Shown: positions 49,220 to 60,204, counted from the first letter of the stretch. The stretch is 64,000 nt of DNA from an uncultured Eggerthellaceae bacterium (GCA_905234785.1 CAJOIP010000002.1:1-64000); one strand, 5' to 3'. Numbers and translations are program-made. The notes: generated by a model from the letters alone, not told the origin.

Positions 49220-50569
49220 ATGCTCAAAAAACTACGCATCAAGTTCGTGGCGATCATCATGGCCTCGGTGGCCGTGGTGCTCGCCATCGTGTTCACGGGA
49301 ATCTGCATATCCGAATACCAGCGCAGCATGTCGACGGTGAACGAGGCGCTGAGCTCGTCGATCGACCGGGCGAGCAACGACGTCCTCAACGCACCCGATC
49401 CGTTCATGCGGGGCGGCGGCATGCGCTTCGACATCGAGGGCGTTTTCGACGACTTCGATGATTACGACGAGCTATCCGAGATGCTGGACGAGTTCATCGA
49501 GGATGGGGGATTCGGCGGCCCGCGCATCGGCGGCGGGCGCGAGGAAGAGCGATCGCTCGTGCCCGTGGCTGTGTACGTTCAAGATTCCTCCGGGTCGTAC
49601 ACCGCCGTTTCCCGCTATGCCACCGCTTACATCGAAGAGGATGTGCTCGCCACCGCTTCAAGCCAGCTTGCAGGCGTCGGGGAAGGGAGCGGCGAGCTTT
49701 CGGGCTTGGGGCTCGTGTACGAGAAGCGCTCAGTCGAAGGGCTTACCTACGTCGCCTTCGCCGACGCGTCGTATGCGTCGAGCTGGCAGGCGCTCGCGGT
49801 CTCGCTTTTGATTGCCGGGCTGCTCACCCTTGCCGTGTTCTTCGTGATCGCGTTGCTGCTGTCGAAGTGGGCGCTCAAACCAGTCGAAGAGGCGTGGACC
49901 GCTCAGCGCCAATTCGTGGCCGACGCATCGCATGAGCTGAAAACGCCGCTGACGGTCGTGCTGGCGAACACGTCTATTCTTTTGAAGCATCCCGAGGCGA
50001 CCATTGCGAACCAAAGCCAATGGATCGAGAGCACTCAAGTGGAAGCCGAGAGCATGCAGGGCCTCGTGAACGAGATGCTCGAATTGGCCCAAGTCGAATC
50101 GCGCGCCAACGTGCAGCATGAGCCGCTCGATTTTAGCGACATGGTTGCAGGCGAGACGCTGCAGTTCGAATCGGTGGCCTTCGAGCGCGGCTGCCGGTTC
50201 GAGGAATCGGTTGCCGAGGGCATCACGGTTTCCGGCGATGCGCAACGCCTGCGCAAGATGACGTCGACGCTCATCGAGAACGCGTTGAAGTACGTCGACG
50301 ATGGCGGCCTCGTGGAAGTAAGGCTCGAAGCCAAGGGCAACGTCGCGCACATGACCATCCACAACACCGGCTCGACCATCTCGCCCGAAGACCTTCCGCA
50401 CATCTTCGACCGCTTCTACCGCACCGACAAGGCGCGCACGTCCGGTACCGGCGGCTTCGGCCTCGGCCTCGCCATCGCCCGCGAAACCGCCCGCGAGCAC
50501 GCCGGCGACATCACCTGCAGCAGCAGCGGCTCCGGCACCACCTTCACCGTAACGCTCCCAACAGCATAG
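49220..50569 (+). CDS. Sensor histidine kinase with acidic extracytoplasmic loop
   Basis: 449-residue membrane kinase partnering the adjacent regulator. TM1 is about residues 9-30 (VAIIMASVAVVLAIVFTGI), followed by a ~155-residue external sensor, TM2 around 190-212 (LLIAGLLTLAVFFVIALLL), then HisKA with phospho-His 238 in DASHELKTPLTVVLAN. HATPase boxes are LIENALKYVDDGG and GGFGLGLAIA. The external part has a strongly acidic run (VFDDFDDYDELSEMLDEF) reminiscent of the PhoQ cation-sensing patch. No clear HAMP domain is seen. ATG 49220. Confidence 0.93.
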   Translation: MLKKLRIKFVAIIMASVAVVLAIVFTGICISEYQRSMSTVNEALSSSIDRASNDVLNAPDPFMRGGGMRFDIEGVFDDFDDYDELSEMLDEFIEDGGFGGPRIGGGREEERSLVPVAVYVQDSSGSYTAVSRYATAYIEEDVLATASSQLAGVGEGSGELSGLGLVYEKRSVEGLTYVAFADASYASSWQALAVSLLIAGLLTLAVFFVIALLLSKWALKPVEEAWTAQRQFVADASHELKTPLTVVLANTSILLKHPEATIANQSQWIESTQVEAESMQGLVNEMLELAQVESRANVQHEPLDFSDMVAGETLQFESVAFERGCRFEESVAEGITVSGDAQRLRKMTSTLIENALKYVDDGGLVEVRLEAKGNVAHMTIHNTGSTISPEDLPHIFDRFYRTDKARTSGTGGFGLGLAIARETAREHAGDITCSSSGSGTTFTVTLPTA

Positions 50570-50579
50570 GACCTCAAGC

Positions 50580-50719
50580 GGAAGGGCGTAGCCTCTGGCT
50601 GCGGAAGGGGGCCGAGGGCGATTCCGCAGCCGGATGCGGCATCGATCGGTAAAGCCATGCGAGCGAGGACAAGCCCGAACCCCCTTCCAACCGCAGAGGA
50701 CGGACGGTTGCGCCCTTTC
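50580..50719. repeat. Imperfect inverted-repeat region after the kinase gene
   Basis: CCTCTG...AAGGGGG on the left (50593-50611) is mirrored by CCCCCTT...CAGAGG on the right (50680-50699), and GAAGGGCG by CGCCCTTTC (50711-50719). Inside, GGCTGCGGAA (50597-50606) pairs perfectly with TTCCGCAGCC (50622-50631). It may be a decayed MITE-like element or terminator region; it accounts for most of the 218-bp gap. Confidence 0.55.
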
Positions 50720-50748
50720 AGCATCTTTTAAGCTTCCTTTCTTACCAT
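50716..50748 (+). promoter_or_regulatory. DUF4956 promoter with OmpR-type direct repeat
   Basis: TTTCAG (50716-50721) and TTTAAG (50727-50732) are 11 bp apart. Ten bases later comes TACCAT (50743-50748) as -10. The same half-site, spacing and -10 occur upstream of the VTC gene, implying common control by the neighbouring response regulator. Confidence 0.55.
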
Positions 50749-50787
50749 GACCTCATCATCCGAAAGGTCTTGGGAAAGGAATCAACC

Positions 50788-51486
50788 ATGGATGCATTGT
50801 TCACTTCGGTGCTCGGCACGACCGAGTCGGCCATGACGACGGTGACAACCGCGGGGTTCATGTGGTGCACGCTCGCATCGATCGTCCTCGGCTTGGCGTG
50901 CGCGCTCATCTACATGTACAAGCACGACTACTCGAAGAACTTCGTCGTGACGCTGGCGCTCATGCCCGTCATCGTGCAGATGGTCATCACGCTCGTCAAC
51001 GGCAACCTCGGCGCGGGCGTGGCCGTCATGGGCGTGTTCAACCTCGTGCGCTTCCGCTCGATAGCGGGCACGGCGAAGGACATCGGAAGCGTGTTCTTGG
51101 CGATGGCCATCGGCCTTGCCACCGGCATGGGCTACATCGGCGTCGCCGCCATCCTCACGGTCGTCGTGGGCGTGTTCAACATCATCTACGTCACGACGCC
51201 GTTCGGAAGCCCGCGCGAGTCTGCCAAGAAGAAGCAGCTTAAGATCACGGTACCCGAAGACCTCGAGTTCGAAGGCGCGTTCGACGAGGTGCTCGCGAAC
51301 TACACGGCGACGTGCGAGCTGCAAAACGTCTCGACGAGCAACATGGGCAGCCTGTACCAGCTCGAGTACCTGGTGTCCATGAAGGCCGACGGCCTCGAGA
51401 AGCGCATGATCGACGAGCTGCGCTGCCTGAACGGCAACCTGAAGATCTCGCTTGGATCTCCGCAGGTGAAACGCGAAGTCCTGTAA
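50788..51486 (+). CDS. DUF4956 membrane protein
   Basis: 232-residue protein with three to four membrane helices (TLASIVLGLACALIYMY, LALMPVIVQMVITLVNG, VFLAMAIGLATGMGYIGV and ILTVVVGVFNIIYV) and a soluble C-terminal ferredoxin-like half from KKKQLKITVPEDLEFEG. The conserved loop FNLVRFRSIAGTAKDIG between helices looks like the family's signature. DUF4956 genes are typically adjacent to VTC-domain genes; a membrane partner or channel for polyphosphate is a possibility, not demonstrated. ATG 50788 has GAAAGGAATC. Its own promoter resembles that of the VTC gene. Confidence 0.85.
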   Translation: MDALFTSVLGTTESAMTTVTTAGFMWCTLASIVLGLACALIYMYKHDYSKNFVVTLALMPVIVQMVITLVNGNLGAGVAVMGVFNLVRFRSIAGTAKDIGSVFLAMAIGLATGMGYIGVAAILTVVVGVFNIIYVTTPFGSPRESAKKKQLKITVPEDLEFEGAFDEVLANYTATCELQNVSTSNMGSLYQLEYLVSMKADGLEKRMIDELRCLNGNLKISLGSPQVKREVL

Positions 51487-51561
51487 GGCGCCGATGCGGG
51501 GTTGGCGGACGGTTCCAAGGCGCAACGATTCAAGGCGGCAAAAGCATCGTCCATCCGCGGA

Positions 51562-51597
51562 AAAACGACCCAGATGATTATCCATCTGGGTCGTTTT
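51562..51597. terminator. Bidirectional terminator after DUF4956
   Basis: AAAACGACCCAGATG / CATCTGGGTCGTTTT, a perfect 15-bp stem with a six-base loop, A-rich before and T-rich after. Confidence 0.88.
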
Positions 51598-51693
51598 GCG
51601 TTACTATTGTCTGCGTAACAAGCGAGTGTCCTTCCGGCGCTCGTTTCCGTGTTGGTTTCAGCATAAACGCAGCATCGAGTGGAGGAGTGCAAA

Positions 51694-54405
<2,712 letters not shown>

Positions 54406-54430
54406 AACCTGGCTATATAGCGCGATTGAG

Positions 54431-54463
54431 GGAGCCTCGCTTTTGCGGGGCTCCTTTCGTTTG
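54431..54463 (+). terminator. Rho-independent terminator of ppdK
   Basis: GGAGCCTCGC-TTTT-GCGGGGCTCC stem followed by TTTCGTTT, 25 bp after the stop codon. Confidence 0.88.
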
Positions 54464-54465
54464 CG

Positions 54466-54571
54466 GGACGATGCGCGGGAGGGGGGCTAATGCATCATTT
54501 TGCCAGATGACTTTCGGACGCCCTTGTTCCCGCTGTAAAATGATGCATTAGCCCCCTCCCGCGCATCGTCC
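54466..54571. repeat. 106-bp near-perfect inverted-repeat element
   Basis: Arms 54466-54501 (36 bp) and 54537-54571 (35 bp) are complementary except for one extra G. They run from GGACGATGCGCGGGAGG to CTAATGCATCATTTT. The 35-bp centre is unpaired. It sits between the ppdK terminator and the mnmA stop, four bases from the latter. Size and architecture match a MITE or REP-like element. Confidence 0.88.
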
Positions 54572-54574
54572 TTG

Positions 54575-55669
54575 CTAGAGGTTCTTGGCAATTGTGCCGC
54601 CGCAGACGACGGTGCCGTCGTCGTAGACGACGGCGGCCTGACCGGGAGCGCAGGCCCGTTGGGGCTCGGCGAACGAGATGCGGATCGAAGCGTCGCCAGT
54701 TTGCTCGACGGTTGCCGGTCGCGCTGTTTGGCGGTAGTGCGACTTCACGGTAAACCGCTCGGGCTGGGAAAGCGATGCGCGGGCGATGAAGTTCACGTCC
54801 TCGACTTCGATCGATGTGCATAACGTGTTCGCGTCGGTGTCGACGACGAGTTCGTTGCACAGCGGGTCCTTCGCGAACACGTAGAGCGGTTCGGGGGCGG
54901 CGACGCCTATGCCCTTGCGCTGGCCGATGGTGTAGTGGATCAGACCAGTGTGCTCGCCGAGGACCTTGCCCTCGCGGTTCACGATGGGGCCTGGCTCGAA
55001 GGCTTCGCCCGTGCGCTTCGCGATGAACGTCGCGTAATCTCCGTCGGGCACGAAGCAGATGTCTTGGCTCTCGGCTTTCTGCGCGTTGATGAAGCCATGT
55101 GATTCGGCGAGCGCGCGCACGCGCGGCTTGGTGAGCTCGCCCAAGGGGAAGAGCATGTGGGCAAGCGTGTCCTGCGAAAGATGGAACAGGACGTAGCTTT
55201 GGTCCTTGTTGGCGTCGATGCCGCGTTTAAGCTCGTAGCGCCCTGTCGCCTCGTTAAAGCAGCGGCGGGCGTAATGGCCTGTGGCAACGTAATCGAAGCC
55301 AAGCTCGCGGCGCCGTTCTTGAAGCGCCTCGAATTTCACGTGACGATTGCAGTCGATGCAGGGGTTGGGCGTCAGGCAGTTCAGGTAGCTTTCGCAGAAG
55401 CGGTCGATGACGGCCTCGTTGAACGTGCGCGTGAAGTTGTACACGAAATGGGGTATACCCAGCTCCAGGCAAACCTGCCGCGCGTCTTCAGCGTCTTTGA
55501 GCGAGCAGCACGATTTCTCGTCGACGATGCAGGCGTCGTCGTTGTCGAACAGCTTCAGCGTGACGCCTTCCACATCGAAGCCGGCATCACGCAAAACCAG
55601 GGCCGACACCGAGCTGTCGACGCCTCCGCTCATCGCCATGAGCACGCGGTTATTCGATGATCTGCCCAT
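54575..55669 (-). CDS. mnmA: tRNA-specific 2-thiouridylase MnmA
   Basis: Adenylates and thiolates U34 of Lys, Glu and Gln tRNAs. PP-loop AMSGGVDSSVSALVL at the N-terminus; first catalytic Cys in LTPNPCIDCNRHVKF; YVATGHYARR; second catalytic Cys in SQDICFVPDGDYATFI; LGEHTGLIHYTIGQRKGIGV. 364 aa, normal. It lies downstream of cysK on the same strand with a 72-bp gap; cysteine made by CysK is the ultimate sulfur source. Confidence 0.96.
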   Translation of the reverse strand: MGRSSNNRVLMAMSGGVDSSVSALVLRDAGFDVEGVTLKLFDNDDACIVDEKSCCSLKDAEDARQVCLELGIPHFVYNFTRTFNEAVIDRFCESYLNCLTPNPCIDCNRHVKFEALQERRRELGFDYVATGHYARRCFNEATGRYELKRGIDANKDQSYVLFHLSQDTLAHMLFPLGELTKPRVRALAESHGFINAQKAESQDICFVPDGDYATFIAKRTGEAFEPGPIVNREGKVLGEHTGLIHYTIGQRKGIGVAAPEPLYVFAKDPLCNELVVDTDANTLCTSIEVEDVNFIARASLSQPERFTVKSHYRQTARPATVEQTGDASIRISFAEPQRACAPGQAAVVYDDGTVVCGGTIAKNL

Positions 55670-55741
55670 GCTTTAACCTTACTTGGTCATGTTACGAAAC
55701 GGGATGGCAGCTTGAACATCGTCCCCGGGAAAACGTTCAAG

Positions 55742-56671
55742 TTAAAAGTCGAACAGCGGTGTGGACAGGTAGCGCTCGCCCGTGTCGGGGAGGATGACCA
55801 CGATGAGCTTCCCCTCGTTTTCGGGACGCTCGGCAATCGTGCGCGCAGCGCTGACGGCGGCGCCGGCGGAGATTCCCACGAGCAGGCCGTCCTTGGCGGA
55901 AAGCTCGCGTGCAGCTTCGTAGGCTTCCTCCTCGCGGATGGCCATGACTTCGTCGTAGATGGAAGTGTCGAGCGTCTCGGGCACGAACCCGGCACCGATG
56001 CCCTGAAGGCCATGGCTTCCGGCGCGTCCGCCAGATAGGACGGGCGAATTCGCGGGCTCTACGGCGACGACCTGCACATCGGGGTTTTGCCCCTTCAGGT
56101 AACGGCCGACGCCCGTCAGGGTGCCGCCGGTGCCGACGCCGGCGACGAAGATGTCGACCTTGCCCTCGGTGTCGCGCCAAATTTCGGGGCCGGTCGTGAA
56201 CTCGTGCGTGGAGGGGTTGGCGGGGTTGGTGAACTGGCTCGGTATGAACGAGTTCTCGATTTCCGCGCAGAGCTCGTTCGCCTTGTCGATGGCGCCCTGC
56301 ATGCCGGCAGCCCCGTCGGTCAGGACGATTTCCGCCCCATATGCCTTGGTGAGGTTGCGGCGCTCGACGGACATCGTCTCGGGCATCGTCAGGATAAGCC
56401 GCATGCCATGCGTGGCAGCGATGGCGGCAAGCCCGATGCCGGTGTTGCCCGACGTCGGCTCGATGAGCGTCGTGTTCTCGTCGATGCGCCCGGCGGCAAG
56501 GGCCGCGTCGAGCATCGACTTGGCGATGCGGTCCTTTATCGACCCGGCGGGATTGAAGAACTCGACCTTGCCGACCAGGGTGGCTTTAAGGTCGTGGCTC
56601 TGCTCGTAATGCGTCAATTCGACGAGCGGGGTGTTGCCGATGAGCTCGGCGATGCTTTTGTGAATCGACAT
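55742..56671 (-). CDS. cysK: Cysteine synthase A (O-acetylserine sulfhydrylase)
   Basis: PLP enzyme forming cysteine from O-acetylserine and sulfide. The PLP-lysine segment [14 protein letters not shown], substrate loop [16 protein letters not shown], phosphate-binding [17 protein letters not shown] and [18 protein letters not shown] are all as expected. 309 aa. ATG 56671 follows GGAGGGGAGC. It is divergent from mtnA over about 140 bp. No cysE is in the window. Confidence 0.96.
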   Translation of the reverse strand: MSIHKSIAELIGNTPLVELTHYEQSHDLKATLVGKVEFFNPAGSIKDRIAKSMLDAALAAGRIDENTTLIEPTSGNTGIGLAAIAATHGMRLILTMPETMSVERRNLTKAYGAEIVLTDGAAGMQGAIDKANELCAEIENSFIPSQFTNPANPSTHEFTTGPEIWRDTEGKVDIFVAGVGTGGTLTGVGRYLKGQNPDVQVVAVEPANSPVLSGGRAGSHGLQGIGAGFVPETLDTSIYDEVMAIREEEAYEAARELSAKDGLLVGISAGAAVSAARTIAERPENEGKLIVVILPDTGERYLSTPLFDF

Positions 56672-56809
56672 GTGCTCCCCTCCGTATCACTGCGAATCGC
56701 ATGCGCGCACAGATATGCCAATCGTGAATCTGCGCCCAATATTGTACTGGTCTGGGATAATGCGTGAAAGCGAATTCACGTAAAGCCCCATGGGAAGGCG
56801 GAAGCGTTC

Positions 56810-57792
56810 ATGGAACTCCATCTTGAAAGGCTCCCTCGGTCGGCCCGTTGCTGCGTTACATCGACGAGAGGCTCTTGCCCGGCGAGCTCCGCATTGCCGA
56901 GACGCGCGATTGGCAAACGGTCGTGCAGGCGGTCAAATGCCTTGCCGTGCGGGGCGCGCCGGCAATCGGCCTTGCAGGAGCGGCGGCGGTGGCGCTCTGG
57001 GCGGCGTACGACGGAACGGACTTCGAGGCGGCGGCTGAAGCAATCGCCTCGGCGCGTCCCACGGCCGTCAACCTGCGCTGGGCGGTGAACCGCGCGTTCG
57101 GAGAGGCCTCCGGACTGGAAGGTGGTGCGCGGGCCGATGCGCTCTACGGGCTCGTCAAGCTCATGGAAGCGGAAGACGAGGAAACCAACCGCGCAATCGG
57201 CGAACACGGCTCCGCCCTCATCGGCTCAGGTTCGCGCATTCTCACGCACTGCAACGCGGGAAGCCTCGCGACGTGCTATTACGGCACAGCGCTCGGCGTC
57301 GTGTACAGCGCCGCCGCCGAGGGCAAGGTCGAACGCGTCTACGCGGACGAGACGCGGCCGGTGGGGCAGGGCGCCCGCCTCACGGCGTGGGAGCTCGCCC
57401 AGGTCGGCATTCCCGTAACCCTCATCTGCGACAACATGGCGGCGAGCCTCATGGCCGCCGGAAACGTCGATGCCGTCATCGTGGGCGCTGACAGGATCGC
57501 ACGCAATGGCGACGCGGCCAACAAGATCGGCACGTACGGGGTGGCCATCCTCGCGAAAGAGCACGGCATCCCGTTTTACGTCGCGGCGCCGTTCTCGACG
57601 ATCGACGCGCAGCTTGCAGATGGCTCGGGCATCGTCATCGAGCAGCGCGCAGCGAACGAGGTGCTGCCCGAGCCGATTGAGGGCGTCGACGTTTGGAATC
57701 CGGCTTTCGACGTCACGCCTGCGCGCTACATCGCCAAGATTGTTACGGAAAAAGGGGCATTCTCGCCCGAGGAGCTCGAAGCGCGGCTATAA
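56810..57792 (+). CDS. mtnA: S-methyl-5-thioribose-1-phosphate isomerase, apparent 5' frameshift
   Basis: Methionine-salvage isomerase (MTR-1-P to MTRu-1-P), eIF2B-related fold. The main frame opens LLRYIDERLLPGELRI, with AVRGAPAIGLAGAAAV, catalytic Cys in LTHCNAGSLATCYYG, YADETRPVGQGARLTAWEL and catalytic Asp in VGADRIARNGDAANKIGTY. In that frame a TGA at 56824 leaves only TTG 56848 as a start (314 aa, short for the family and without a ribosome binding site). In the neighbouring frame ATG 56810, with GGAAGGCGG upstream, opens MELHLE. Adding one A to the GAAAGG at 56825-56830 would join them as MELHLEKAPSVGPLLRYI, restoring normal length. The feature span assumes this. Confidence 0.82.
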
Positions 57793-57793
57793 T
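57788..57793 (+). promoter_or_regulatory. -10 box TATAAT before azlC
   Basis: A perfect TATAAT overlapping the end of mtnA, eight bases before the GTG start of azlC, which has no Shine-Dalgarno sequence. No -35 was recognised. It suggests leaderless translation of azlC. Confidence 0.45.
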
Positions 57794-57801
57794 CGCAATT
57801 C

Positions 57802-58488
57802 GTGTTCACGCTCGATAACATACGATCCGCGTTCAAGGCGGCCATTCCCATCATGCTCGGCTATGTCGCCATCGGCATACCGTGCGGCATCCTCTCGGCC
57901 TCGATCGGCATGAACGCCCTGCAGGTGTTCATGATGTGCGCCCTGTTCTACTCGGGAGCCGGCCAGTTCATGATTCCGAACATGTGGCTCGCAGGCGCGC
58001 CGATTGCGTCGATCATCCTCTCGGTATCGTTCGTGAACACCCGCCAAATGCTGTATTCGGCCGCGTTCGCGCCTTGGTTCGAAAGCGCGTCGAAGAAGCT
58101 GGCCTTTTGGTTTTCCGCGACCGTCACCGACGAGAGCTTCGGCGTGAACATGCAGCAGTTCGAGCAGGGTGGCTGGACGCCCCATCGCGCCACGTTCGTG
58201 AACCTGTTCTCCCAGACTTCGTGGACGGTTTCGTGCGTCGTGGGCGTGTTCGTCGGCAACGCCATCGGCATCCCGCTCGCGATCGCCGCGTTCGCCATGA
58301 CGTCGATCTTCATATGCTTGCTCGTGACGCAGGAGCTGACAGCTGCCAACATCGTCGCGGCCGTGTGCGCCATGATCGGCGTGTTCGCCTGCAAGCTCGT
58401 CGGGCTGTCGGGTCCCGCCATTTTCATCGGGGCCATCGTCGGCGTGGCATGCGCCATACTCTTCTCGCGCGTGAGGGAGAGGGCGTGA
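57802..58488 (+). CDS. azlC: AzlC-family branched-chain amino acid exporter, large subunit
   Basis: Membrane permease (228 aa) of the AzlC/YgaZ family that with AzlD exports branched-chain amino acids. Family segments: IPIMLGYVAIGIPCGILSAS, LFYSGAGQFMIPNMWLAG and SFVNTRQMLYSAAFAPWF. About six hydrophobic helices are visible. Starts at GTG 57802. azlD follows after two bases, and the pair is the complete transporter. The substrate in this organism is inferred from family. Confidence 0.9.
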   Translation: MFTLDNIRSAFKAAIPIMLGYVAIGIPCGILSASIGMNALQVFMMCALFYSGAGQFMIPNMWLAGAPIASIILSVSFVNTRQMLYSAAFAPWFESASKKLAFWFSATVTDESFGVNMQQFEQGGWTPHRATFVNLFSQTSWTVSCVVGVFVGNAIGIPLAIAAFAMTSIFICLLVTQELTAANIVAAVCAMIGVFACKLVGLSGPAIFIGAIVGVACAILFSRVRERA

Positions 58489-58490
58489 GC

Positions 58491-58823
58491 ATGGAGCCGA
58501 TTACCTGGACGGGCTTTTGGATCGTGTTCATCGTCTGCGCGCTGACGATGCTCGCATGCCGCGTGCTGCCGTTGTTCCTGCTGAAGGGCCGCAAGCTGCC
58601 CGAACGCGTGACCGAGGCCCTCGGCTTCATCCCGCCGGCTGCGTTCGCGGCGCTCGTCGCGAACGACTTGCTGACGCCGGGCATGTTCGACGCGGGCTTT
58701 TGGCCTGCGGGCGCTCCGCTCGTCGCCGCGCTCATCGTCGTCGTGGTGGCACGGTTCACGAAGTCGCTTCTGCTGTCTGCCATAGCGGGCGTGGCCGCAT
58801 ATGCGCTGCTTGTGATGATTTAA
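58491..58823 (+). CDS. azlD: AzlD-family branched-chain amino acid exporter, small subunit
   Basis: 110-residue hydrophobic partner of AzlC. TGFWIVFIVCALTMLACRVLP matches the family start; LGFIPPAAFAALVANDLL follows, then two further helices. ATG 58491, with GAGGGCGTGAGC upstream. The 313-aa track ORF is a read-through of the azlC region in another frame and is rejected. Confidence 0.88.
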   Translation: MEPITWTGFWIVFIVCALTMLACRVLPLFLLKGRKLPERVTEALGFIPPAAFAALVANDLLTPGMFDAGFWPAGAPLVAALIVVVVARFTKSLLLSAIAGVAAYALLVMI

Positions 58824-58841
58824 GGCATGCCGAAATCGTCC

Positions 58842-58870
58842 TTGCAACGGTGCTGAGGTGGAGATATACT
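58842..58870 (+). promoter_or_regulatory. rplS promoter TTGCAA-17-TATACT
   Basis: TTGCAA (58842-58847) and TATACT (58865-58870) with an exact 17-bp spacer, giving a leader of about 60 bases before rplS. Confidence 0.78.
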
Positions 58871-58937
58871 AGCTAATCGCGTCTAGAGACAACTACCGTT
58901 GCACGTTTGGTTTCAGAGGGTATAGAAGGAAGACGAA

Positions 58938-59285
58938 ATGGATATCATTCGCGCTATCGAAGAGCAGCAGAAGAAGCAGGACATCCCCGAGTTCCACGTT
59001 GGCGACAACGTGAAGGTTCACTATCGCATCACCGAGGGCAACCGCGAGCGCATCCAGGTGTTCCAGGGCGACGTCATCCGCCGTCATGGCCACTCCAGCC
59101 GCGAGACGTTCACCGTCCGCAAGGTCAGCTTCTCGGTCGGCGTCGAGCGCACGTTCCCCGTGCATTCGCCGAAGATCGACAAGATCGAGGTAACGCGTCG
59201 TGGCGATGTGCGTCGCGCCAAGCTGTACTACCTGCGCGACAAGGTCGGCAAGGCCGCCAAGATCAAGGAGAAGGCGTACCGCTAA
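58938..59285 (+). CDS. rplS: 50S ribosomal protein L19
   Basis: 115-residue L19 with [40 protein letters not shown] and the C-terminal [23 protein letters not shown] 58938 after AGAAGGAAGACG. It has its own strong promoter and terminator, consistent with being separated from the rpsP-rimM-trmD operon it usually belongs to. Confidence 0.97.
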   Translation: MDIIRAIEEQQKKQDIPEFHVGDNVKVHYRITEGNRERIQVFQGDVIRRHGHSSRETFTVRKVSFSVGVERTFPVHSPKIDKIEVTRRGDVRRAKLYYLRDKVGKAAKIKEKAYR

Positions 59286-59302
59286 GCCTCCAGCGTTCGT
59301 TC

Positions 59303-59329
59303 AAGGCCCGCTTCGAGCGGGCCTTTTTC
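59303..59329 (+). terminator. Rho-independent terminator of rplS
   Basis: AAGGCCCGCT-TCG-AGCGGGCCTT stem followed by TTTC, 18 bp after the stop codon. Confidence 0.9.
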
Positions 59330-59382
59330 ATGCCCGAAATGCGATAATCGCACTGAGCGACGCATTCGAACAAGGAGCAACC

Positions 59383-60165
59383 ATGGCGATGACGGTTCCC
59401 GAAATACGCGAGCTGGCACGACTGGCCGACAAGCAGGAGCTTGCGGCCCTCGAGCGGTCGCTTGCGGCGGACACGCGCAAGGGCGTACAAGCGGCCATTG
59501 CCGCCGCCCATAAGCGTTTGGAAGCCGAGCAGGCAGAACGCGACCGCGTTGCGGCCCTGTACTCGTATGAGCGGTCGTTGCTCGAACCGGGCCGTGCGCT
59601 CATCGTCGGGCTCGACGAAGTAGGGCGGGGCGCCGTTGCGGGACCGCTCGCCGTCGGCGCCGTCGTGCTGCCCGCAGAGCCTTTCATCATGGGGTTGAAC
59701 GATTCGAAAAAGCTCTCTCCCGAACAGCGCGAGGCGGTGGCGGAAAACGTCAAGGAACATGCGCTTGCCTGGGCGGTCGAGTACGTCGCCCCTGAAGACA
59801 TCGACCGCGATGGCATGACCGCATCGCTCAAGCGGGCGTTCAAGGGGGCGCTTGACGCCGTGGAGCAAACGCTTCATTGCGACATGGTCCTCGTCGACGG
59901 AAACCCGATTCACATCGACCCGCGCGAGAAGAACGTCGTGAAGGGCGATGCGAAATGCGCGAGCATCGCCGCTGCGTCAATCGTCGCCAAGGTGACCCGC
60001 GACGCGCTCATGAGGGAATTGGCTTGCGATTTCCCGGAATACGATTTCGGTGGAAACAAGGGGTACGGTTCTCCCCAGCATATCGACGCGATCAAATCCC
60101 ACGGCCTGTCGCCTCTGCATCGCAGGAGTTTCTGCACGTCGTTCATGCAGGAAACGCTCTTCTGA
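59383..60165 (+). CDS. rnhB: Ribonuclease HII
   Basis: Cleaves RNA in RNA-DNA hybrids and single misincorporated ribonucleotides. The catalytic DE pair is in IVGLDEVGRGAVAGPLAVGA; LNDSKKLSPEQRE, VLVDGNPIHI and the third acidic segment GDAKCASIAAASIVAKVTRD follow, with the tail YGSPQHIDAIKSHGLSPLHR. The first ~70 residues form a helical N-terminal domain as in Gram-positive RNase HII. ATG 59383 after AAGGAGCAACC (260 aa); ATG 59389 is an alternative. Confidence 0.95.
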   Translation: MAMTVPEIRELARLADKQELAALERSLAADTRKGVQAAIAAAHKRLEAEQAERDRVAALYSYERSLLEPGRALIVGLDEVGRGAVAGPLAVGAVVLPAEPFIMGLNDSKKLSPEQREAVAENVKEHALAWAVEYVAPEDIDRDGMTASLKRAFKGALDAVEQTLHCDMVLVDGNPIHIDPREKNVVKGDAKCASIAAASIVAKVTRDALMRELACDFPEYDFGGNKGYGSPQHIDAIKSHGLSPLHRRSFCTSFMQETLF

Positions 60166-60204
60166 CGACATAAGCCCCCCTCCGGGGCGCTCGCGCGCGA
60201 AACG

